Below, piece after piece: positions 26,598 through 38,500 of a stretch of DNA of 64,000 nt (the first letter of the stretch is position 1; the number at the start of each line of letters is the position of its first letter). The translations under genes were made by a program, and so were the position numbers. Below the pieces are notes generated by a model. The model did not search any database. It worked only from the letters and a program-made list of their open reading frames with translations, and was not told where the DNA came from. Source of the stretch: Cymbidium sinense (Eukaryota > Streptophyta > Magnoliopsida > Asparagales > Orchidaceae); NCBI GenBank assembly GCA_021442155.1, contig CM038232.1:61101436-61165435 (forward strand). Direction: 5' to 3'.

Positions 26598-29500
26598 TAT
26601 TGTCTATTTAAAAAAAATTATAATTAGATTATAAGATTACATACGAAGTTTTTAAAATAAGTCAAATAATCAAAATTAGAGTTTTAAAAATTATGGCTAT
26701 ATCGATCGTCACATTATTTCAAACATATCTTCCTTATTTAAGATTATTTTCTCACAAATTTTGAAAATTAATCATGACAGCCCAATCCAAGCAATTATAG
26801 ACTAAATCACTTGTCGACCAACTTTTTCTTCTGAAAGTGCACTCTAGTCGCACTTCCTGCCCGAGCTCTCCCTTCCCATTCTCCCTCAATCTCATCTTAA
26901 TTAATTTAAGAACTAAAGAACAATTAAGGTCTTCTCATAGAAGGATCCTTGCATGTTAACTGCTTATAAGCATAATATGTTATATCGAATGTTTACAATA
27001 AAAAATTAGACACTAAAGCACTTAAGTTTTATAAGACTTTGAATATTTAGTAATGATTAATTATATAATTTATATACTAAAGGAATCTCTTTCTCACAAT
27101 TTTTAATTTATACAATAGATGGATATCTACAATGAAGCATTAAGGATATACAATAACTTGCATCCAAATAAAAAAAAACACTAATTGATGAATTTTTAAA
27201 TGGTGTTGAGTTCTTTGTGCAAGTGGCATCTTAACTTCCTATTTATCATTCAAAAGGAAAGCTTCGATGTTCATGTGCGATGCACAAGAAATGGACCTAT
27301 TTAAAGTCTTATGAAGTCAAATTAGGGTTGTATCTTAAGAGGTTCTAACTAAATTATTAATGTTGGACTTCATATGGTGAGTATAAACCACATATCGATG
27401 CAAACACTAGTACTTCAATGAGCTATGCAACTTCAATAGAATAACTGAAGTTGCACATAAACAATAAATGATGCAAACATAAAACAACTAATAAAAATAG
27501 AAAACCAATCATTGTCGTTCTCCTCATTGTCACCATTCTCTTGCTTTTCCACCATTTCCTCTTTTCCCTTACGTCTGTCTCGACACTTTTTTTTCAATCT
27601 TGCTTCTATGGTAGCTATTCGAGCTTCCATCTGAGCAACCATCCGAGCCTCTATGTCCTCCACAAAGTATGCAACATGCCTTCTAACCACTTCATTGATT
27701 GAATTAGTGCTTGATATAGAAAAAGAATGGCATGCATCATACACCAAACTCTGTGAACCTAAGCTATATATTTTTTCCTTTTTCTTACTATTAACAACAT
27801 CTCTCCATTATCAAGCTCTGATTGTTCAAACTGTCCAATTAAACTTCATGCACTAGTAGAACTTTGACTTTACACCTCCTTTAGCCTCATGTACTCATCG
27901 TACAAAATATTGTGATGTAATTTAAACAAAATATATTTTTAATAGAATTGTAATTCAACACTAAAAATTTTACTTACGTATATTTTCTATGACCTGATAT
28001 CAACTCACTATTAGTCCATTTGATGTTGATGTGCTTACTATGCAATTTTCTAGTCATTGGCTCTCTTCTAAGTACTTATTTCTGTAAACATACCATTAAA
28101 ATAAAAAAATTATGTTTATAAATTTAATTAATATAAATAGTCAATGACTTGTTAGTTGTCTCTTATACTCATTATGGATAACTAAGCCTCTAGTATGTAA
28201 GGAATTGCTTTATGCCCCACAATCAAATGACCAATTTTGTTTAGCTTGCTCTATCTTACAAGCATAATCTGGAGAGGCCCAAACTATACATAGCTGAGCA
28301 TAAACTTTGTCTCCAATCCAAAGAAGTCTCTATCCGAACTTGCGAACGTCAGTGAACATATTAAATAAACAGGCTGCATCTCTTGCCTCAAAAATCATTC
28401 TACTATTCTAATATTTTGTAATAGTCGCCAAAATTATTCAACTTAAACACATTAATGAGAATTAGTAGAACTTTAGCACAATTTATCGCATTGTATAAGT
28501 GCAAATAGCTTAGTTAATAGCACAAATTTCCTGAACCGTATATCACACACCTTAATTGGTATCTTCTTCCATGATACATATAGAGCATCAAATTTACTCC
28601 TTATTATGCCTCTTATTTTATATGTTTGTCTTGATAGATTGAACATACGAAAAAAACTTAAGTTAGTACTACACAAATTTAAAATTTAAAAAAAAAATGC
28701 ATACAAACTAACATGTCTCCCTCATACTCTATAAAAGTGAATGAAATATGTGTCTCAATTCCATGCTTAAATAGGCGTGGATGGATTGGTCTAAATGTAG
28801 TGATAGTGGATGATAATAGCTGGACTACTTATGACATGTGTGGACTTAAATGAGTAAAATGGAGTGGTGACAACAGACTCAAGAGAATAATAAGATCATA
28901 TATGTGTTGGTCCACAAATGGGTTTAGATTGATGATAGGTGGTGATTTTAAAAATTAGGCTAGAAAATAGTATTCTTCTTCCTCTAAAAGTGAATGAAAT
29001 ATGTGTCTCAATTCCATGCTTAAATAGGCGTGGATGGATTGGTCTAAATGTAGTGATAGTGGATGATAATAGCTGGACTACTTATGACATGTGTGGACTT
29101 AAATGAGTAAAATGGAGTGGTGACAACAGACTCGAGAATAATAAGATCATGTATGTGTAGGTCCACAAATACGGGGTGGCGAGATTGACTTATAGGTCCT
29201 GGTGGTGATAATGGTGGTGATTTTAAAAATTAGGCTAGAAAACAGTATTCTTCTTCCTCTAGAAAATACTCATGATTGATCTACAAGTGATACCATCACC
29301 ACCACTTAAGTGCCATCTATAACAAAGAGAAAACTATAATGATTAGATTAACAACAACAACAACAAGCCTTTATCCCACTAAGTGGGCGCACATGAATCC
29401 TTCGTCTCCGTTTTGGCTTTATGTGTCAAATTCTCATTTAATTCAAGTATTCTAAGGTCATTTATACATACCAACCAAAGTCTTTTCTTAATACAAGCAA

Positions 29501-32500
29501 ATCTAATGCATCTACTCTCCTAATCGGAATTTGGACCTACCGACGCTTTATGTAGCCAAACCATCTAAGCTAACTCTCTCAAATCTTATATGCCATGGAG
29601 CTACTCAACTTTTCCCGAATATACTCATTTCAGATTTTATCTCTAAGAGTAAAGCCACTCATCTTCCTGAACATCCTTCTATCTCACAAATCCTTTAACT
29701 TAGTCTTATGTCTCTTTTATTGCCAAATTTACACAAATCACTATAGTGCTCTTTACCAATTCTTATAAAATTTTCCCTTAAGTTTAAGTTCTCTTTTTAT
29801 ATACAACAAGCCCTTCTTTTCCATAAATAAACTTACCAATATATTATTCACCATCATTTAAACAATGAAGCCTAAATATCATAAGCGACTTTTTAATGAC
29901 TTGTTCTCAACCTCAATACATAATTAAGTAATGGACTTCTTTATATCAGAAGAATGAACAAAGCAGGGCTTTCTTCTTGACAACATTCTTTAGCAGAAGT
30001 GGGCTTAAAGCAAAAGCTGATCCAACTAAAATAGGAAAATAGCTGTGTTATCAAAGTCACCTCTAGTATACATATCCTTAATGACTTGAATATAACCAAT
30101 ATTGACTCCTTTTTGTTCTAGAACTCTCCAAAGAACATTGTTCAAACTTTATCATGTTTCTAAATCAATAAATATCATATGTAAATCCTCCTTACTTTCT
30201 CTATACTTCTCCATCAAAACTCTTAACAAATGTATAGCATCTATAGTAGATCTATCTGGCATGAAACCAAACTGATTGTGAGAAACTTTTGTATCACATC
30301 GTAACCTATGCTCAATTACTCTCTCTCTCTCTCTCATAATTTTAATGTATGACACATTAACTTAATTCCTCTATACACTTTAACCCGATAATTCGCTATC
30401 AATGCTTTAGAATATATTGAAAGAAAAAGTAATTCTTTAGCTGACACTTTAACCCGAGAATTTTGCAGGAAACAAGTACCGATCCAAACGATGACTTATC
30501 CCTTGATAAATTGCCAGAAACATTTGATCTGGATACATACTCCACTACAAAAGATTCAGTCAAATCTGAGGACCACAAGTTTGAAAGTTATCTCGAAATA
30601 TTGGACCACCAATTATGAATGTGAATGAAATTGCTTAAAACACAAAGAAAAGAATTAAGAAAGGTAAAGAAATATCTTCTAGAGAAATTGAATTTAAACA
30701 ACTACCCTCAAACAGGTTATAAGTTTAATTAAAGGATTTCTCTCCAATTAATTATGCTAAACCAATTATTAAAAACGAAAATACCTTTGCTGCTATAATA
30801 CAAAAAGAAGTACCTAAACAAAAGAACATATTGAGAGATAGAATGGCAATGATATTCCCTACATCAAGAAAAATTAATGCAGATATATTTCCATACCATG
30901 GAAAATATCATGTACATATACACAAAGACCAGATGCTGCAAAGTTATTCGTGAATTATATGGATCCGGATTACAGAATGATGTATCTTGAAGATCTATCA
31001 AACCTTAAATTCTTTAGGCGAAAACATTCCAAGCGATTGTCAAATTTGGAATATTTATATCAAATTATTCCAAACATATCCTGGAAAAAAGAACAAATTT
31101 CAATCGATACAAATCCATGAACCATTTTATCCAAAATATACGACAAAAACCATTTTAAGATGAAGATCTCTATCGATATATGGATAGAGACAAAGAAAAT
31201 AGATTCAAGAAATATGGGTATATCATTCTTTCATAATTTATTCACCATGAAACAAGCAAAGAATTCATGAAGTTTTGTATCAATAATGGGTTAACTAAAA
31301 AAATATAATAAAAGCCAAGAGCAAAATAAAAGAAAGTTCTATGAAAGGCTACAAAAGAAAAATCACATCAATGACAAGTATAAAAAAAAAAAGCTACAAT
31401 CATTTCTGGAAGAATGACAAAAGACATAATAATTAAAAGACTCCAATTATTAAACGCACTTAAAAAAAGTATGACATTCATTCAAAAAAGCAAAGACAGC
31501 TCAATTATAAAGAGCACTCAGCAGAAAAAGCAAGGACAATTATTCAAAAAGCAAGATAAAGATATCTCCATTATGCAAAGCACTCAGCAGAAAACCAATA
31601 ATGGAGACGGAATTATCATCCCCTTCAATCTATAAATAAGGGAGAGCCATCGATATAAGGGGATAGAGTTAGAGTGGGCTTGGCTTGTGAGTTTTCTTAT
31701 TTTTCGTAATCTGGTGTAAATTGTCTTTCAAATTTAAAGAGAAGGTCCATGTATTATAGCCTGTGTAAGAACAAAGATTAACTCATCAAGTTCTTGCGAT
31801 GGTTCTTATATGTCAATGATTTCGTTAATACGTATGGCTCGACAAGATCATGAAGTCTTATGCAGGTATGCATTCGGAACCTATACACAAACAGAACAAA
31901 ATTACCATATTAATGAAAAAGAACTCCTAGCTATTAAAAAGCTATTAAAAAATTCGAATTATTTTTAAATGAACATTTTATTGTACGAACTGATAGTAAT
32001 AGTTTTGTTGTACTTTCTAATTATTTTCCTAATTCTTTTCATTTGTCGTTCTAGGTTTTCTCTTGATTCCATTAAAATAAAAGTCTTCTCTCTGATGTTA
32101 TCTCTAAGCATTTGAGAGGTTTGATGGAGAAGTATAAAGAGAATAAGGATCTACATATGATATTTATTGATCTAAAGGAAGCATATGATAAAGTTCCAAG
32201 AGAAGTAATTTAAAGAGTTCTAGAAAAGAAGGGAGTTAATCTTGTTTATATTCAAGTCATTAAAGATATGTATACTGGAGCTATGACTTGTGTTCAAATA
32301 TAAGGAGGTTTGACCAAGTATTTTTTAATTTCAATTGGATGACATCAAAGATTGGTTTTATGCCCATATCTTCTTCCTTTAGTTATGGATGTTGTAACTA
32401 AACATTTACAGGAGGATGTACTTTATTGTATGCTTTTTGCTGATGATATTCTTCTTGTTGATAAGATTAAAGAAGAAGTTTAAAAGAAACTTGAATTATG

Positions 32501-35500
32501 GAGGTCAACCTTACAGTCTAAAGACTTTCATTTGAGTAGATCTAAAATCAAATACATGGAGTATAATTTTTTAGTTGTAGAAGATCTAGTGGGTTTGTGA
32601 TAATGGGTGATCAAGTCATTAAGAAGAGTGACTGCTTTAGATATCTCGGGTGGGTATATTGTTCACAGCAATGGTGAAATAGATGGGGATGTTATCAGTA
32701 GAATTCGAGTTGGATGATTGAAGTGCTGGAATGCATTGAATGCATTGGGCCTATTGTGTGAAAGAAAAAGTGTCACTTAAACTTAAGGGAAAATTTTATA
32801 AGGCAATGGTGAGACATACAATGTTTTATGATAAAATATTATACAATAAAAGAGAAGCATGAAATTAAGTGTTGAAAAAATGAGGAAGCTCAAGTAGATG
32901 AGTAGATTTACACTTAGAGATAAAATACAAAACGAATAGATACTGAAATGGTTGGAGTAGCTCCTATGGATAAGAATAAAGAGAGTCATCTTATTAGTTT
33001 GTTTCCATAAAACATCGATCATCCAATGACCCAATTATTAGAGTAGATGTATTAGATTCAGCCTATAATAAGAAAGGTAGAGGTAGACTTAAAAAGACTT
33101 GGTTAGAAAGTATAAAAAGACCACATATTATTAGAATTAAATGAGAATTTGACACTTATATAATGGAAAAGAAGCATTCATGACGTAGTAGGATAAAGGC
33201 TTGATGTTGTTCTTGTACTTGTTATCACTTTCTGCATTACTTTTGTCATGTGTATAAGGTGAGAATGTTTCTCAATCAATTTCTACAGTGTTTTTGTGAT
33301 AAGGTGAAAATCTTCATGAATCTTATTGAATTAACTAAAAATAATCAAACTACCTGGTATTATTTTGGAGAAATGTTGGTACCACAATTAATTTAGCAGT
33401 AGATTGATTGTTCATTGCATAATCAAACTACCTACTATTTCAACTCTTGCTATGACTTCATACAATACTTCTATAATGTATACCAAGTGAAAATGTTTCA
33501 AACATTCTCAAAAAAATATCATAGTTTTTCTTTTCTTCATATTAACATATTTGAGATCATGAAAAAGATCTAAAAAAATCAATAAGTTAAATTAAATAAT
33601 TTGCCATCATTAAAAGGGAAAGCTAAATGCAATTGATGAAAAAAAAATCAAATTGCTAGCATGGGAAAAGATTAGTTTAAGCGGAGTCTATCAATGAGAG
33701 GCAACAAGAAAATAGCCAAGGCAAGATCTACCATAGGGTGGGAATAGCATGTTGGGTCATTAATAATAGAGACATCATGCGGCCGTCATCGTTATAGAAA
33801 ATATGGAGATAGTTAATCGCAAACACAATGGAAGGGGAGAACACATGCACAAACCAGACATGTATGTAGTAGGATAGCCATTGTGTGGGGCTAATTATAG
33901 CAATACAAGAATGCGATGCACAATGGCGGCTAATAGAACCATGACATTGTTTGTTGGGAGAAAAAATGTGGTGGTGTGGAAGAAATGCAGAAGTTTTGCA
34001 TGAATCCACATATAGGTTTCCAGAGGGAAGTTGTACATGAATCCACATATAGGTTTCCACAAGGTCGCATGAGTTGAGAAGGGATAAACAAAAGATGCAA
34101 TGCATGATGGGCATGGGTAGATGGAAATCACAATTAATGAATGAGTGGAAAGGGATGTGTAACAATGAAATTAATTTCAGACAAGAGATGAAGTTGCTCA
34201 ACTTTAATACCAAACGGATGAAGAGTAGAGATAGTAAGATGCTAATTAGGGAATGGAAAAAAATGAGAAGATAATGAAGTAGCAGTAGAAGGAAATGATG
34301 AATGAGAATTTATAAGTGGGAAGAAGCCAGCCTTAAGGCGATAATTTCATTCATTCAATCAAAGGTATACTACAAATAGACTCCCTTATAAAAATAAAGA
34401 AACTAGATGAAATCAAATTTGAATTCAAACTCATCCTATACAAAGTACTCTAATATTTATCCAAAAAAGATAATATTACAAGAAATTAATACAGAAAATA
34501 AATCAAAACCATATCTACCATGCATAAAATGTGCACTGACATATTATTTCAACTATCCATTATAAGCCATAATCAATAATAATCTAACAAGCCATAAAAA
34601 ATAATTTTTCATGCTTCAATATTCTTACATTAAATTAACATAAAATCATTCTGATGGTAATATTGTGTTAGCAGTAACTAGTAAAATAAGATGTCTTACC
34701 AATTAGAAGGGAAAAGGGTTTAAACTTCAAAACATTGTCTCAACTTGCAATAAGCAAAATATTGAAAAAAAATGGAACTTCGGATCAAATAAGAGTTATC
34801 GCCATATCATTCCATCATCATGTAATAAAGGTATTTTGAATGCAATAAATTAAATAAATAAATATTTGTTGGAACGTAGCATTTGGTTCCATTAATAAAG
34901 ACAGTATCTAATTGGTACAATAAAGATAAAAACTATAATAACTTCAAAGTACAGAGACTTACAATATCAGCAGTGGCACTCCTTATAGCCTCCAATTTTG
35001 GACAACATGCTCTTTTACTCTGAAAAAAAAAGGACAATAATATAATCAAAATAAAATAAATATCCCCTCAACTAAGGAAAGAATGAAAATAAATGCTACA
35101 AAATACAATTATGGTAGTTGTAACAAAAAATCAAGTTGGATAATATTTAAATTGTTGATTAAATAGTGTTTCCTCCATACTATAACGAGGACTTCAGTTA
35201 TATGCATTAATTTAACAAACCAAATTACTGAAACGATCACTAAACTACTTGCATGTGTCCTTTTCTAATTCTAGATTTTTCTTGGTATCCAATTTTAGTC
35301 CCCCAACTTGTCAAATCCTAACAATTTCAGTTATGACATCTCATCAGTAAAAAACTGATGAAATTGGTCCTGTGAATCCTTTGTTGATAACAATTTTGGC
35401 CTTCCAAGCTAAAAAAAAACTCCTAAAGATTCTCTAACGTAACAAAATATCCTCTATTATGTTGAGTGAACCGGAAAACAATAACAAGAGAGTTGTAATC

Positions 35501-38500
35501 CTTTATAATGATGAGAGAGCTAAGGAATGCATGTAAGAGTGCCACCCAAACTGATATGTGCCCATATAACATACCCCAAAATAATAGAAAAAGAGAGAGG
35601 AAAAGACCAAGTTGGTTGAAGGATTTCCAATAAACCTCACGAGCATTGCAACCATAAAACAAAAAAAAGAAGTAGATTAGAAATATATTTTGTGTAAAGA
35701 GTTAGACTAGTAGGAGTGTAACTAATCTGTTATAAGTAATAGATTCAGTTAGAATATTTCAAGAAAATCAAGAAGATGTAGAAGAATGCTATATAAAGAA
35801 ACAATAAATAACAGGAAAGGAAGTTTTTGTCTTCCTTGAAAATGAACCTCCTCCTTCTCCCTTTTCCTTCAGATTATTTTTTTTTCTTTCGCCTCTCTGG
35901 AGTCGGGCCGCTCGAAGAGCCAGAACAACCATAAATCTTCAACCCCTTCCACTGGAGTCGATCACCATAACGGCCAGATAGCTTTAGGAATTTAGCCATT
36001 TTAGATTTTATAAAATTGTGGGTTGACCACCGTCAATGAACTTGCACCCAATGTTTAAAGTAAAGTTCTGATTGTCCCATGAATGCATTAAAACTAATTT
36101 CTGAATATAACCCTAACGTGTTTCGCTTGAGTTTCGTGTGATTCTATTCTTGTTCATCGTTGACTACCATAAGGACGAATAATTTTGATTTGCAATTGTG
36201 GCCCCGATGGTTTTTTTCATCGCAATTGAAACTTAATCCTTTCTTCTTTCTTTCTTCTAATTGTGCTGCTATAAGTTTCTGAACTGGTAATGTCTTTATT
36301 TGGTCTTTTCCTCTCTCTTTCTGTCCTGTTAGTCCCAAAAATCCTCTTAGCTGTTTTACAGAATAAAACATTGTTCATAGCAAAATAAATAAGAAAAAAA
36401 AGGGAAGAAAAAAAAAAGAATTTCAAAACCCTAGCTGCATGACAACTGCCATCCACGTCAACAAAATTGCTCGAGGGGAGGAGCGAGAATGGTTGGAATG
36501 TCAATTCCTTTTGAAAAGGAAGAGTCACTCAGCCAAATATCTCCACTTCCACACACACACACACACGAGCCTACAGAGAGAAAGAGAGGGAGATAGAGAG
36601 GAGGAAGCTACCATGCCCTAACCGTCGATCCCTCTTGCGTGAAGCCAAGCCCTATCGTGTGCGAGCAAGGAAGAATGAGAGAAAGAGAGAGAGAGGAAAA
36701 AAATCGCAGCCTTCTTGCAAGCAAGCCTAGCCAAACAACCCTAATCAAGCCAACCCCTTGACCATAAAGTCAAGCCACTGCACTCCTGCCCAATGTAAAT
36801 GCTTGTGTGTGAACGTGGTGTGCCCTCTTGTGAGCTTGGAGAAGAAATAAAGGAAAAAAAAATTTCCCATTTTGCCCCTCACTTCTTAAGTCATAGGGAA
36901 GTATAAGCAAGGGAAATTTCATCCAAATTGAAAGAAAAGAATTTTTAAGTGTCGATTTCAAATAAAATTTAAAATAAAATTTGTTGCAATTAATTTCTTA
37001 ATTCACAAATCAAATAGAAGATCTTCATCGTCGATCTTGGGTCCGGTGTAAGATGAAAATACTCTCTCCATCGATATTACATGGAGAAGGCACGAACGCT
37101 ATTTAGCAAAAAATAGCAATATTTATAAGCCATCATTTTGTCAATATAAAAATAATTAACTCAAAAATTAAATTATTTGAATTTACATAAATCACAGATT
37201 TTAAAATTAGAAGACATATGTTCGACGATCTTGGATCTAGTTGAGAATTTTACGAAAAACTCCGTTGTCGATCTTGGATCTATTGCAAGGTGAAAATATT
37301 TCTTTCGTCAAATTTAGATCTGGGGCAAGGAAGCATTGCTAAACTATTATACTACCAAAATTTCTAGGAAATTATTAAACTTAAATATCTTCAATAAAAA
37401 TCATTAAAGCAAGGAAGAAGAAATTTTATAATGTGATAAAATTATTCAGATTAAAAATAAATGCATTAAAAAAAACTTTAGTGAAATTAGATGAACCAAA
37501 TAAATCAATTTTGTCAGACTCAAATATAATAATGAAATTCAAAATTGCGTCACTCATTTGAATAACTTTTGTGAAATTTGAAACACAGAGAGATTAAATC
37601 AAGATATATATATTAAGGACCAATATAATCTAACAATTAATATAAATGATAGATGCAAGTCTAATTAATCAATTAATCATTTAATGAGATATAAAATATT
37701 CCAACATATCAAATACAATAATGGCATTCCAAAGAGATGTAAGTCCATCATAGATTCATAAACATAATCCAACTCAATCATAGCATTCCAAAGGGATATA
37801 AGTCTAGCATAGATTCATAAATTGAATCTAATATAAATCATTGGTATTCCAAAGGGATGTAAGTCCAACATATATTTATAAATTGAATCCAATCTAAATC
37901 AATGTCATTCCAAAGAGATATAAGTCTAATCTAATGGTTTTCTAATAGTTGCAAGTCTAACCTGTGTTTGCAAAGCAAGCACCACTAATCCAAATATGGC
38001 ATTCCAATGAATGTAAGCCTAGCTACTTGTTCGCAAGACGAGCTTCATATATTAAACACACGGCCTTCTAATAGATGTAAGACTAGCCTATGTTTGCTAT
38101 GCAAACATTATATCAATCACATACTAGACACCAGCATTCCAAAGGATATATACACAGTCACTTGTTCGTAATGTGAACCTCGCCTAACTCGGCATTCCAA
38201 AGGGATGCAAGTCCAATCCTACTTGCATTCCAAAAAGATATAAGTCCAATACTCTAATAGATGTAAGTCCAATTTATGTTCGTCATGCAAACATAACCTA
38301 ACTCAATATGACATTCCAATGAATCTAAGCAGGGGTGTAAGTGAGTCAAGTCGGCTCGCGAGCAGACTCGAGCTCAACTCATTAACAAGCTCGCAAGCCA
38401 AGCTTATCGAGCCATGAGGTCGAACTCGAACTCATAAATAAGCTCGCAAAATTTTCAAGCTTGAGTTTGCACCTGATTTGACTCGGCTCAGTAGCTTATC

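Larger units (their letters stand above)
26053..28690. mobile_element. CACTA (En/Spm) transposon, one end and ORF remnant
   Basis: The left end starts CACTACAGAAAAATTAGC at 26,053, the terminal motif of CACTA elements. Subterminal repeats of the type CCAACGAAATAACCAAC and CAGCAAAATTTTCG follow. Inside, on the minus strand, are remnants of the second plant CACTA ORF. No matching right terminus (TTTTTCTGTAGTG type) was found, so the element is truncated or interrupted. CACTA elements move by cut-and-paste; this copy has no recognisable DDE transposase. Confidence 0.6.

Noticed and set aside
33728..34213. 161-codon minus-strand frame, the longest in the window
   Set aside because: No domain, Cys/His/Ser-rich low-quality composition, overlaps a short direct repeat and another frame; consistent with chance.
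36439..36961. Short frames on both strands near 36.5-36.9 kb as host genes
   Set aside because: GA/CT-rich leader-like DNA beside the inverted-repeat arm; no domain or splice context.
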